NCBI RefSeq assembly: GCF_022669155.1 | Contig: NZ_JALBVB010000044.1 | Coordinates: forward strand, 111,441-175,440 | Direction: 5' to 3' | Length of the DNA stretch: 64,000 nt | Origin: Kineococcus sp. TRM81007 | GTDB lineage: Bacteria; Actinomycetota; Actinomycetes; Actinomycetales; Kineococcaceae | In this document: piece by piece, positions 18,307 through 26,094 of the stretch | How positions within the stretch are numbered: the stretch's first letter is position 1 | How the letters are laid out: each line of letters starts with the position of its first letter | Notes under the pieces: model-generated | Told to the model about the DNA's origin: nothing | Databases searched by the model: none | Seen by the model: only the letters and a program-made list of their open reading frames with translations | Program-made: the position numbers and the translations under genes

Positions 18307-18370
18307 CCTCCCACCCCCGACCCCGCCCCCTTCCCGCGGTGCGGGGACGGGGACGGGGACGTCGGGCAGG

Positions 18371-19939
18371 ATGGCGCGCGTGACGACGCGGGCGGCGACG
18401 ACGCTGGACGGTGCGGGCCAGCGACCCGAGCACCGCGGGTACGTCGTGGCCGTCGACCAGGGCACCACGTCCACGCGCTGCATCCTGTTCGACCATGCCG
18501 GTCGCCTCGTGGCCGTCGCCCAGCGCGAGCACCGCCCGCACTACCCGCGCCCGGGGTGGGTCGAGCACGACGCCGCCCAGATCTGGCGGGACGTGGCCCG
18601 GCTGGTGCCGCGGGCGATGGCGCAGGTGGACGCCTCCCCGGCCGACGTCGTGGCCGTCGGCATCGCCAACCAGCGCGAGACGGTCGTGGTGTGGGACCGG
18701 CGCACCGGTGAGCCCGTCGGCCCGGCCGTGGTGTGGCAGGACACCCGCACCGCCGCGATCGTGGAGGAGATGGCCGCCGACGGCGGCGCGGACCGGTTCG
18801 CGCCGGTGTGCGGGCTGCCGCTGGCCACCTACTTCGCCGGGCCGCGCATGACGTGGCTGCTGCGCCACGACGAGTCGCTGCGGCGCCGCGCCGAGCGCGG
18901 CGACGTGCTGTTCGGCACGGTCGAGTCGTGGCTGGTGTGGAAGCTCACCGGCGGCCCCGACGGCGGCGAGCACGTCACCGACGTCACCAACGCCAGCCGC
19001 ACGATGCTCATGGACCTGCGCACGCTGGACTGGTCGCCGGAGCTGCTGGAGGCGTTCGGGGTGCCGCGCGCGGCGCTGCCGCGGATCGTGCCCAGCTCCC
19101 AGGTGTACGGCACGGCGCGCGCGGTCGTGCCGGGCGCGCGGATCGCCGCGGCCCTGGGCGACCAGCAGGCGGCGCTGTTCGGGCAGACGTGCTTCTCCCC
19201 CGGCGAGGCGAAGTGCACGTACGGCACCGGCGGCTTCCTGCTGATGAACACCGGCACCGAGGTGCCGCGCTCCTCGCACGGGCTGCTGACGACGGTGGCG
19301 CACCGCATCGGCGACGAGCCGCCCGCGTACGCGCTGGAGGGGTCCATCGCGGTCACCGGGGCGCTGGTGCAGTGGCTGCGCGACAACCTGGGGCTGATCT
19401 CCACCGCCCCGGAGGTGGAGTCGCTGGCGCGCACGGTGCCCGACAACGGCGGCTGCTACTTCGTGCCCGCCTTCTCCGGGCTGTTCGCCCCGCACTGGCG
19501 GGCGGAGGCGCGAGGGCTGCTCATCGGCCTGACCTCGTTCGTCACCAAGGGGCACGTGGCGCGCGCGGTGCTGGAGGCCAGCGCCTGGCAGACGCGCGAG
19601 GTGGTGGAGGCCGTGGAGGCCGACTCCGGCCTGCGGTTGTCCTCGCTGCGGGTGGACGGCGGCATGACGTCGAACAACCTGCTCATGCAGACGGTCGCGG
19701 ACGTGCTGGACGTGCCCGTGGTGCGGCCGATGGTCTCCGAGACGGTGTCGCTGGGCGCGGCGTACGCGGCGGGCCTGGCGGTGGGCTTCTGGCCGGACAC
19801 GACCGCGCTGCGCCGCCGCTGGCACCGCGCCGCGCAGTGGTCGCCGGCGATGGCCGGGGACGTGCGCGAGCGCGGGTGGCAGGACTGGCAGGAGGCGGTG
19901 CGGCGCACGTTCGGGTGGGTGCGCCACGAGGTGCCGTGA
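18371..19939 (+). CDS. glpK: Glycerol kinase (second copy)
   Basis: 522 residues of the FGGY family. [12 protein letters not shown] near residue 28, [16 protein letters not shown] and [11 protein letters not shown] are conserved; it phosphorylates glycerol to sn-glycerol 3-phosphate. It is clearly similar to the glpK at 51.7 kb but has a longer N-terminus (about 15 extra residues). ATG at 18371 follows GGGCAGG. It forms a pair with the upstream IclR gene. A paralog with altered polyol preference cannot be excluded. Its stop and that of the convergent DUF368 gene form the palindrome TGACGCGTCA. Confidence 0.93.
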   Translation: MARVTTRAATTLDGAGQRPEHRGYVVAVDQGTTSTRCILFDHAGRLVAVAQREHRPHYPRPGWVEHDAAQIWRDVARLVPRAMAQVDASPADVVAVGIANQRETVVVWDRRTGEPVGPAVVWQDTRTAAIVEEMAADGGADRFAPVCGLPLATYFAGPRMTWLLRHDESLRRRAERGDVLFGTVESWLVWKLTGGPDGGEHVTDVTNASRTMLMDLRTLDWSPELLEAFGVPRAALPRIVPSSQVYGTARAVVPGARIAAALGDQQAALFGQTCFSPGEAKCTYGTGGFLLMNTGTEVPRSSHGLLTTVAHRIGDEPPAYALEGSIAVTGALVQWLRDNLGLISTAPEVESLARTVPDNGGCYFVPAFSGLFAPHWRAEARGLLIGLTSFVTKGHVARAVLEASAWQTREVVEAVEADSGLRLSSLRVDGGMTSNNLLMQTVADVLDVPVVRPMVSETVSLGAAYAAGLAVGFWPDTTALRRRWHRAAQWSPAMAGDVRERGWQDWQEAVRRTFGWVRHEVP

Positions 19940-19943
19940 CGCG

Positions 19944-20903
19944 TCAGCGCACGGGGTCCGCCGGCGCTGACGCGCCGCGGCGCTGGATGCGGTCCTCGAC
20001 GAGGAGCAGCACCACGACCAGGGCGGCACCGGCCAGCGCGAGCAGCACCACGGTCAGCACGTCGCCGGACGGCGTGGCCAGCTCGCGGTCCTCGCCCTGC
20101 CAGGGCCACAGGGCCCGCAGCGAACCGGCCATGAGCCCGGTCATCACCGCCAGGGTCACGGCGCGGTGGTGGTCCAGCAGGTGCTGCAGCACGCGCACGA
20201 ACGAGCCCAGGCCGACCACCGCCCCCAGGGCGAAGGCGCCGACGTAGGCGAGGTCGCGGTCGGCGACGGCGCGCAGCGTCGGCTCGTACAGGCCCACCGT
20301 CAGCAGCAGGAACGACCCGGAGACGCCCGGCAGCACCAGCGCGCAGATCGCGACGGCCGCCGCGACGGCGACGACCAGCAGGGAGGGCTGCTGCTCCGAC
20401 GCCGCCGGGAGCCCGGTGAGCAGGAAGGCGGCGACGGCCGCGACCGCCGCCACGAGCGCCAGGGGCGCCGTCCAGCGCCCCACCATCCGGGCGGGCACGA
20501 CGAGCGAGGCCAGCACCAGGCCGAAGAACACCGCCCGCGAACCGACCGGGTGCTCGGTGACCACGGGCTCGAGCACCGCGGAGCCGACGACGACCGCGGC
20601 GGCCATGCCCACCAGGACGGGCACCACCACGGACCAGCGCACCCGGGCCAGCTCGGCGCGCACCTGCGAGCGGGGGCCGGTCACGGCGTACCGGGCGGCG
20701 GTGACGACGTGCCCGGCGCCGCCGATGAGCGTCTCGTACACGCCGGTGACCAGGGCCAGCGTCCCCCCGCTGACGCCGGGGACGACCTCGGCGCTGCCGA
20801 TGAGGGCACCGCGCACGACGTCGGCGGGCAGCCGGCGCCCGCCGGACGACGACGGGGAGGACGGGGACGACGGCGGGGACGGGGGCCGGGAGGTGGCGGT
20901 CAC
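19944..20903 (-). CDS. DUF368 membrane protein, PopT-type polyprenyl-phosphate transporter
   Basis: 319 residues with about eight to nine membrane helices. The family repeats EVVPGVSGGT (about residues 39-48) and CALVLPGVSGSF are both present. DUF368 proteins (PopT) have been shown to recycle undecaprenyl phosphate across the membrane, alongside DedA-family UptA; that is knowledge of the family. An N-terminal Ser/Pro-rich arm of ~22 residues precedes the first helix. The GTG at 20903 lies six bases after TACCGT, so it is probably leaderless. Confidence 0.88.
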   Translation of the reverse strand: MTATSRPPSPPSSPSSPSSSGGRRLPADVVRGALIGSAEVVPGVSGGTLALVTGVYETLIGGAGHVVTAARYAVTGPRSQVRAELARVRWSVVVPVLVGMAAAVVVGSAVLEPVVTEHPVGSRAVFFGLVLASLVVPARMVGRWTAPLALVAAVAAVAAFLLTGLPAASEQQPSLLVVAVAAAVAICALVLPGVSGSFLLLTVGLYEPTLRAVADRDLAYVGAFALGAVVGLGSFVRVLQHLLDHHRAVTLAVMTGLMAGSLRALWPWQGEDRELATPSGDVLTVVLLALAGAALVVVLLLVEDRIQRRGASAPADPVR

Positions 20904-20909
20904 CCGGAC

Positions 20910-20915
20910 ACGGTA
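20910..20915 (-). promoter_or_regulatory. Leaderless -10 element of DUF368 gene
   Basis: TACCGT on the minus strand, six bases upstream of the GTG, with no ribosome site between. Confidence 0.55.
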
Positions 20916-20960
20916 GGCGAAGCCGGGCCGGGTCCCGGGCGGTCTCGGCGGCGGGTGTGC

Positions 20961-20966
20961 CAGTGT
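20961..20966 (+). promoter_or_regulatory. Possible leaderless -10 element of the SDR gene
   Basis: CAGTGT lies seven bases before the GTG at 20974 and no ribosome site is visible. Divergent from the DUF368 promoter, 45 bases away. Confidence 0.4.
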
Positions 20967-20973
20967 TCACCGG

Positions 20974-21741
20974 GTGAGCACACTGTTCGACGTCACCGGC
21001 CGGCTGGTGCTGGTCACCGGGTCCTCGCGCGGGCTGGGCCGCGCCATGGCGGCGGGGCTGGCGGAGGCCGGCGCGCGCGTGGTGCTGCACGGGCGCGACG
21101 GCGCGCAGCTGGAGCGGGCACGGGCGGAGATCGCCGGGCGCACCGGCTCGGAGCCGGCGGTGGTGAGCTTCGACGTCACCGACGCGCGGGCCGTCGCCGA
21201 GGCGGTCGAGGCGCTGGTCGCCGAGCACGGCGTGCCGGACGTGCTGGTGAACAACGCGGGCATCCAGCGGCGCGCGCCCTTCCAGGAGTTCGCGACCGCC
21301 GACTGGGACGACCTGGTGGCCGCGAACCTGTCCAGCGTGTTCCACGTCTCGCGCGCGGTGGTGCCGCACATGGTGGCGCGCGGTTCCGGGAAGGTGGTCA
21401 ACGTCGCCTCGGTGCAGTCGGTGCTGGCGCGCCGGACCATCGCCCCGTACACCGCCACCAAGGGCGCGGTCGCCTCGCTCACCAAGGGCATGGCGGCGGA
21501 CCTGACGGGGCACGGGATCCAGGTGAACGCGATCTCCCCGGGCTACTTCGCCACGGAGATGAACGCCGCGCTCGTCGCGGACGAGCAGTTCAACGCCTGG
21601 GTGGAGCAGCGCACCCCCGCGGGCCGCTGGGGCCGGGTGGAGGAGCTGCTGGGCACGCTGATCTACCTGGCCTCGGACGCGTCCAGCTACGTGTCGGGGC
21701 AGAACGTCGTCGTCGACGGCGGCATGACGTCGGTGCTCTGA
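20974..21741 (+). CDS. Gluconate 5-dehydrogenase-like SDR
   Basis: 255 residues of the classical short-chain dehydrogenase family. Cofactor loop TGSSRGLG (15-22), NNAG, catalytic Ser and YTATKGA (Tyr-x-x-x-Lys) are intact. Length and the GIQRRAP segment match Ga5DH/IdnO enzymes that reduce 5-keto-gluconate to gluconate with NADPH. The next gene is an idonate-type dehydrogenase, so the pair would convert L-idonate to D-gluconate through 5-ketogluconate. The substrate is inferred from family and context. Confidence 0.85.
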   Translation: MSTLFDVTGRLVLVTGSSRGLGRAMAAGLAEAGARVVLHGRDGAQLERARAEIAGRTGSEPAVVSFDVTDARAVAEAVEALVAEHGVPDVLVNNAGIQRRAPFQEFATADWDDLVAANLSSVFHVSRAVVPHMVARGSGKVVNVASVQSVLARRTIAPYTATKGAVASLTKGMAADLTGHGIQVNAISPGYFATEMNAALVADEQFNAWVEQRTPAGRWGRVEELLGTLIYLASDASSYVSGQNVVVDGGMTSVL

Positions 21742-21761
21742 GACCTCCGGGAGGCGTTGCG

Positions 21762-22772
21762 GTGCGAGCTGTTCGGATCCACGGGGAGAGGGACCTGCGC
21801 GAGGAGGAGCTCGCGCTGCCGGACCCCGGCCCGGGGCGGGTGCGGCTGCGGATGGCGTACGCGGGGATCTGCGGCTCGGACCTGCACTACTTCGCGCACG
21901 GCGCGAACGGCGAGTACGTGGTGCGCGAGCCCCTGGTGCCCGGGCACGAGGTGTCCGGCACCGTGGACGCGGACCCCTCCGGTGAGCTGGCGCCGGGCAC
22001 GCCGGTGACGGTGCACCCGGCGACGTTCGGGCCGTCCGCGGACGGTCTCGAGGACCTGCCGCACCTGCGCCCCGGCGGGTCCTACCTGGGCAGCGCCTCG
22101 ACGTGGCCGCACACCCAGGGCGGGATGAGCGAGTTCCTGGTGGTGGACCGCTCGATGGTGCGGGTGCTGCCGGACGGGCTGCCGCTGCGCACCGCGGCGC
22201 TGGCCGAGCCGCTGGCGGTGGCCCTGCACGCCGTGACGGTCGCCGGGGACGTCGCCGGCCGCCGCGTGCTGGTGTCCGGGTCCGGGCCGATCGGGCTGCT
22301 GGTGGCGGCGGCGGCGCTGGAGCGCGGCGCGGGCGAGGTCGTCGCCACCGACGTGCTGCCCGGCCCGCTGGAGCGCGCCCGCGCCCTCGGCGTGCACGGC
22401 ACCGTGCGCATCGGGGAGCAGGAGGTGCAGCGCGAGGGTTTCGACGTGGTGCTGGAGTGCTCCGGCGTGCCCGTGGCGGTGAGCGCGGCGCTGGCGGCGG
22501 CGCGCCGGGCGGCCGTCGTCGTGCAGGTCGGCATGGTGCCGGACGAGCCCCGCCCGGTGAACCTGGCGCCGCTGGTGTCCAAGGAGCTGCAGCTGCGCGG
22601 CACGTTCCGCTTCGCCGGGGAGATCGACGAGGCGGTCCGGGTGCTGGCGGCGAACCCGGCGCTGGAGCGGGTCGTCACCCACGAGTTCCCCCTGGCGCGC
22701 GCCGCGGAGGCGTTCGCGGTGGCGGCGGACTCGGAGGTGTCCGGGAAGGTCCTGGTGTCGCTGGGGAGCTGA
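21762..22772 (+). CDS. L-idonate 5-dehydrogenase-like zinc alcohol dehydrogenase
   Basis: 336-residue medium-chain dehydrogenase. Catalytic zinc ligands are in GICGSDLHY (Cys37) and GHEVSG (His62-Glu63); the Rossmann motif is SGSGPIGLL. The structural-zinc lobe with four cysteines is missing and replaced by a short Gly/Pro-rich loop before PHLRPGGSYLGSAS. GTG at 21762 follows GGGAGG. It starts 20 bases after the Ga5DH-like gene and is almost certainly co-transcribed with it. Confidence 0.85.
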   Translation: MRAVRIHGERDLREEELALPDPGPGRVRLRMAYAGICGSDLHYFAHGANGEYVVREPLVPGHEVSGTVDADPSGELAPGTPVTVHPATFGPSADGLEDLPHLRPGGSYLGSASTWPHTQGGMSEFLVVDRSMVRVLPDGLPLRTAALAEPLAVALHAVTVAGDVAGRRVLVSGSGPIGLLVAAAALERGAGEVVATDVLPGPLERARALGVHGTVRIGEQEVQREGFDVVLECSGVPVAVSAALAAARRAAVVVQVGMVPDEPRPVNLAPLVSKELQLRGTFRFAGEIDEAVRVLAANPALERVVTHEFPLARAAEAFAVAADSEVSGKVLVSLGS

Positions 22773-22778
22773 AGACCC

Positions 22779-22807
22779 TTGCGGCGCGAGAACCCCGAGC
22801 CTAACCT
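22779..22807 (+). promoter_or_regulatory. Promoter of the SRPBCC-arsR operon
   Basis: A -35 TTGCGG (22779-22784) and a -10 TAACCT (22802-22807) are 17 bases apart, just upstream of the dyad at 22813-22830. Confidence 0.7.
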
Positions 22808-22812
22808 CCTTT

Positions 22813-22830
22813 CATAAGCTGAAACTTATG
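22813..22830. promoter_or_regulatory. ArsR-type operator CATAAG-N6-CTTATG
   Basis: A perfect 6-6-6 inverted repeat lies between the -10 element and the SRPBCC start. It stands out as AT-rich in this G+C context. ArsR repressors bind such dyads; the arsR gene is the second gene of this operon, so negative autoregulation is likely. Confidence 0.7.
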
Positions 22831-22842
22831 GAGGGAGTGGCC

Positions 22843-23505
22843 GTGATCCCCGATCCCCTGGCCGCGGCGGGCCTGGTGACCCGCGCGGTGCGCAGCTCCA
22901 CCCGGGACGGCGCACCGACGAAGGTCGCCGTCGCCCACCGCACCTACCCCACCGGCGCCGAGGACCTGTGGAGCGCCCTGACCGACGCCGAGCGCATCCC
23001 CCGCTGGTTCCTGCCGGTCAGCGGCGACCTGCACGTGGGCGGCCGCTACCAGCTGGAGGGCAACGCCGGGGGCCTCGTCGAACGCTGCGAGCGGCCGCGG
23101 TCCTTCGCCCTGACCTGGGAGATGGGCCCGGCGGTGTCCTGGCTGCAGGTGCGGCTCGTCCCCGACGGCGCCGGCACCCGCCTGGAGCTGACGCACGAAG
23201 CTCCCGTGGACCCCGGGTTCTGGGAGGAGTTCGGCCCCGGCGCCGTGGGCGTCGGCTGGGACCTCGCCCTGGTGGGGCTGGGGCTGCACCTGGCGAGCGG
23301 AACGGCGGTGGACCCGGCCGCCGCCGCGGCCTTCAGCACCTCCCCCGAGGGCGTCGCGTTCGTCGAGCGGGCCGCCGCGGGGTGGGCCGAGGCCGCCGTG
23401 ACCGACGGCGACGAGCCCAGCGGGGCGCGCGCGGCCGCCGAACGCACGACGGCCTTCTACACGACCGTCCCCGACGGCGCCGGCGAGGAGGACACCGGCG
23501 CGTGA
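22843..23505 (+). CDS. SRPBCC (AHSA1-type) domain protein
   Basis: 220 residues. The START/Bet v1-like pattern AHRTYPTGAEDLWSALTDAERIPRWFLPVSGDL and a later LTWEMG and LELTHEAP match activator-of-Hsp90-homology-1 type proteins. GTG at 22843 is chosen because GGAGGG (22830-22835) precedes it; an ATG at 22828 overlaps the operator. Such proteins are nearly always paired with an ArsR repressor, and their ligand is unknown. The stop overlaps the arsR start (GTGA). Confidence 0.85.
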   Translation: MIPDPLAAAGLVTRAVRSSTRDGAPTKVAVAHRTYPTGAEDLWSALTDAERIPRWFLPVSGDLHVGGRYQLEGNAGGLVERCERPRSFALTWEMGPAVSWLQVRLVPDGAGTRLELTHEAPVDPGFWEEFGPGAVGVGWDLALVGLGLHLASGTAVDPAAAAAFSTSPEGVAFVERAAAGWAEAAVTDGDEPSGARAAAERTTAFYTTVPDGAGEEDTGA

Positions 23506-23891
23506 GCGGGGACGTCTTCACCGCGCTCGGCGACCCCACCCGCCGACGGGTCCTGGAACTGCTCACCGCAGGTGAGCGCAGCGTCGGCGAGGTCGTCGCG
23601 GCGCTGCGGGAGCACGGGGCGATCTCCCAGCCGGCGGTGTCCCAGCACCTGGGGGTGCTGCGCACCGCCGGTCTGGTCGCCGTGCGCTCCGAGGGCACCC
23701 GACACCTGTACGGCCTCGACGCGTCCGGCGTCGGCGCGGCCCGGGAGTGGCTGGACCGGCTCGCGCGGGCCGCCGACCCCCTGGCACCGTTCGCGCAACC
23801 GCTGGACGCGCTGGCGACCGAGGTGGCGCGGGGCCGCCGCGCACGCCGGTCCACCGTCGCGGGCGACGAGCCGGACGAGCGCTCGGCCTGA
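23502..23891 (+). CDS. ArsR-family regulator
   Basis: 129 residues, winged helix (ALGDPTRRRVLELL; ISQPAVSQHLGVLRTAGLV). It has no cysteine cluster for metal binding, so a metal sensor is unlikely. The GTG start overlaps the SRPBCC stop. It probably represses its own operon through CATAAG-N6-CTTATG upstream. Confidence 0.9.
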   Translation: MSGDVFTALGDPTRRRVLELLTAGERSVGEVVAALREHGAISQPAVSQHLGVLRTAGLVAVRSEGTRHLYGLDASGVGAAREWLDRLARAADPLAPFAQPLDALATEVARGRRARRSTVAGDEPDERSA

Positions 23892-23914
23892 CCGGGGCCG
23901 GCGCTCGGCGACGG

Positions 23915-24955
23915 CTACGACCCGGCGGCCGGAGCGCTCGCGCGAGAACCCCGCCAGGCACCCACCAGGAGGGAGGCGGTCAGCGCGACGGCGGCCGCCC
24001 GCCACAGCAGCTCCCCGCCGAACCCCTCGCCGAGGGCGGTGTCGACGACCGTGGTGCCCCAGTAGAGGGTCAGCGCGCCGTAGAACCACGCCTTCATGCG
24101 CGAGCGGCGCCGCCGGGGCTCGTCGGAGCCCTCCACGAGCCGCAGGGCGTGCACCTCGGGCGCGCCGAACTCGTCCCGGGGGTGGGCGCTGCCGCTGTCG
24201 CGCCAGTAGCCGCGGGCCTCCTCCACGCGGTCGCGCACGTCGCCGCGGGTCAGGTGGAAGCGCCCGCGCAGGACGCCGGCCAGGCGCTCGAACCACTCCC
24301 CCGGGTCGCCGGTGGCAGCGCGCGCGTCCAGGGCTGCGGGGCGCTGCGGGAGCTTCAGCCCGGCCACGACCAGCGCGGCGGAGGCGAGCAGCACCAGCGG
24401 CACCGGCAGCTCCCCCAGCGCCGGGCGGTCCCGCAGCGCGTCGGCCGCGGCGGCTCCGGCGACCACGCCGGCGGCACCCGCTGCGGCCCACGCCCACCCT
24501 CGCTCCAGCCGGCCGTCGCGGCGCTCGAGCACGCCCCACGCGGCGCCGGTCCACCCGGCGGCGGTCGCGGCCAGCACGGCCAGTGCGGCGGGGGTGACGG
24601 GGGTCGTCCACCCCTGCGTCACGAGCAGCAGGACGCCGCCCAGGGAACCGCCCCAGCCCGCTCCCAGCAGGCACAGGGTCCAGCGGTCGCGCGGGGAGCC
24701 GCCGTCCAGGTCGACGGCGGCACGCCGCTCCACGGGCACGCGCTCGCGGGCGACCTCGGCGGCGTGCTCGTCGGCGGGGCCGAACAGCTCCTCGGCGGGC
24801 CGACCGGACTCCCGGCAGGCCAGCCGGGCCTCCTCGGCGGCCTCCTCGGCGACGGGAGCGGGCACGCCGTGCTCCACGGCGAGCCGCACCCGCAGGCGAT
24901 CGCCCCACCGCTCGTCCTCGGGGCTCGGCCAGCGCTGCTGCACCGGTGCGCTCAC
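23915..24955 (-). CDS. PadR-linked membrane protein with HAAS-like segments
   Basis: 346 residues. An acidic, charged N-terminal segment (about 1-85) resembles the HAAS/DUF1700 region that accompanies PadR regulators. Four hydrophobic helices follow (about 88-200), then a second charged segment (EWFERLAGVLRGRFHL to RRRRSRMKA) and two more helices near the C-terminus. Function is unknown; partners of PadR in this arrangement often act in sensing or anti-sigma-like control. The GTG start overlaps the PadR stop (GTGA at 24952-24955). Confidence 0.75.
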   Translation of the reverse strand: MSAPVQQRWPSPEDERWGDRLRVRLAVEHGVPAPVAEEAAEEARLACRESGRPAEELFGPADEHAAEVARERVPVERRAAVDLDGGSPRDRWTLCLLGAGWGGSLGGVLLLVTQGWTTPVTPAALAVLAATAAGWTGAAWGVLERRDGRLERGWAWAAAGAAGVVAGAAAADALRDRPALGELPVPLVLLASAALVVAGLKLPQRPAALDARAATGDPGEWFERLAGVLRGRFHLTRGDVRDRVEEARGYWRDSGSAHPRDEFGAPEVHALRLVEGSDEPRRRRSRMKAWFYGALTLYWGTTVVDTALGEGFGGELLWRAAAVALTASLLVGAWRGSRASAPAAGS

Positions 24956-25338
24956 GGGGTGCTCCCGTCCGCTCGTCGTCCCCCGGCGGCTGCGGCCGCC
25001 GGGGAGGTGTCGGGGGCCAGCAGGTCCGCCACGGCCGCGGCGAAGGGCTGCCAGCCGCGGCGCAGCGCCTCCAGGCGTGCGTGGCCGGCACCGGTCAGGG
25101 TGAAGACCTTGCGGCCGGGCCCACCGGCGCCCTCCTGCCACGCGGAGGTCAGGACCCCGTCCTGCTCCAGGCGGTTCAGCACCGGGTACAGCGCCCCGCC
25201 CTTGACGGGGCCGATGCCGGCGGACTGGAGCTGCTGGGCCACGGCGTACCCGTGGGCGCTGCCGCGCGCCAGGACCGCCAGCGCGCACGTGGTGAGCACG
25301 CCGCGCTGCCAGTCGGGGTTCCCGCCGTCCGCGTCCAC
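24952..25338 (-). CDS. PadR-family regulator
   Basis: 128 residues. Winged helix with HGYAVAQQLQSAG and KGGALYPVLNRLEQDGVL; a short C-terminal Ala-rich tail. GTG at 25338 lies six bases after CACGAT, which fits a leaderless transcript. The perfect inverted repeat at 25358-25377 lies immediately upstream, over the expected spacer of the promoter. It probably represses itself and the co-transcribed HAAS-like gene. Confidence 0.9.
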   Translation of the reverse strand: MDADGGNPDWQRGVLTTCALAVLARGSAHGYAVAQQLQSAGIGPVKGGALYPVLNRLEQDGVLTSAWQEGAGGPGRKVFTLTGAGHARLEALRRGWQPFAAAVADLLAPDTSPAAAAAGGRRADGSTP

Positions 25339-25357
25339 CCGCTCATCGTGGCACCGG

Positions 25358-25377
25358 CTAGTCGAGATGTCGACTAG
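25358..25377. promoter_or_regulatory. PadR operator, CTAGTCGA-N4-TCGACTAG
   Basis: A perfect 8-4-8 inverted repeat 20 bases upstream of the PadR start. The CTAG ends are rare in high-G+C DNA and make chance occurrence unlikely. Confidence 0.75.
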
Positions 25378-25413
25378 TCGGTGCCCGGAACACCGCCCGG
25401 CCCCGGGAGGCGG

Positions 25414-26094
25414 TCACAGCTCGAAGCGGTAGCCCATCCCCGGCTCGGTGATCAGGTGGCGCGGCTGCGCCGGCGCCTCCTCCAGCTTGCGGCGCAGCTG
25501 CGCGACGTAGACGCGCAGGTAGTTCGTCTCCCGCCCGTACGCCGGGCCCCACACCTCCTTCAGCAGCTCGGTCTGCGTGACGAGCCGGCCGGCGCGGGTG
25601 ACGAGGACCTGCAGCAGGTGCCACTCGGTGGGGGTCAGCTTCACCGGCTCGCCGTGCCGGGTGACGGTGCGCCGCGCCAGGTCCACGCGCAGGGCGCCGG
25701 CCTCCACGACCTCCGGGGCACCGCCCTCCCCCGCGGCGCCGCGGCGCACGGCGGCGCGCAGCCGCGCCAGCAGCACGTCCATCGCGAACGGCTTGGTGAC
25801 GTAGTCGTCCGCGCCGGCGTCGAGGGCGTCGACGGTGTCCGCGGAGGAGGTGCGGGCGGTGAGCACGATGATCGGCACGTCGGTCCAGCCGCGCAGCCCG
25901 GCGATGACGTCCAGGCCGTCCAGGTCGGGCAGCCCGAGGTCCAGCAGCACCACGTCCGGGTGCGTGCTCGCGGCGGCCTCCAGCGCGGTGGCGCCGTCGG
26001 GGGCGGCGGTGACGTCCCAGCCGCGGGCGGACAGGTTGATGGCCAGGGCCCGGCGCAACCCGGCCTCGTCGTCGACGACCAGGACGCGGCTCAC
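25414..26094 (-). CDS. kdpE: KdpE-type response regulator
   Basis: 226 residues. The receiver domain has Asp9/Asp10 and phospho-acceptor Asp52 in LLDLGLPDLDG; an OmpR winged helix follows (about 130-225, LTPTEWHLLQVL, ETNYLRVYVAQLRRKLE). The close fit to KdpE and the GTGA overlap with kdpD identify it. It normally activates kdpFABC under potassium limitation; those genes are not in this window, so the target operon must lie elsewhere or the pair has other targets. Confidence 0.93.
   Translation of the reverse strand: MSRVLVVDDEAGLRRALAINLSARGWDVTAAPDGATALEAAASTHPDVVLLDLGLPDLDGLDVIAGLRGWTDVPIIVLTARTSSADTVDALDAGADDYVTKPFAMDVLLARLRAAVRRGAAGEGGAPEVVEAGALRVDLARRTVTRHGEPVKLTPTEWHLLQVLVTRAGRLVTQTELLKEVWGPAYGRETNYLRVYVAQLRRKLEEAPAQPRHLITEPGMGYRFEL

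Noticed and set aside
19937..19946. TGACGCGTCA palindrome between glpK and DUF368 genes as a regulatory site
   Set aside because: It consists of the two facing stop codons (TGA and its complement TCA) with a CG-rich centre, so it needs no special function. The same holds for TGAGGCGCCTCA at 34062-34073.
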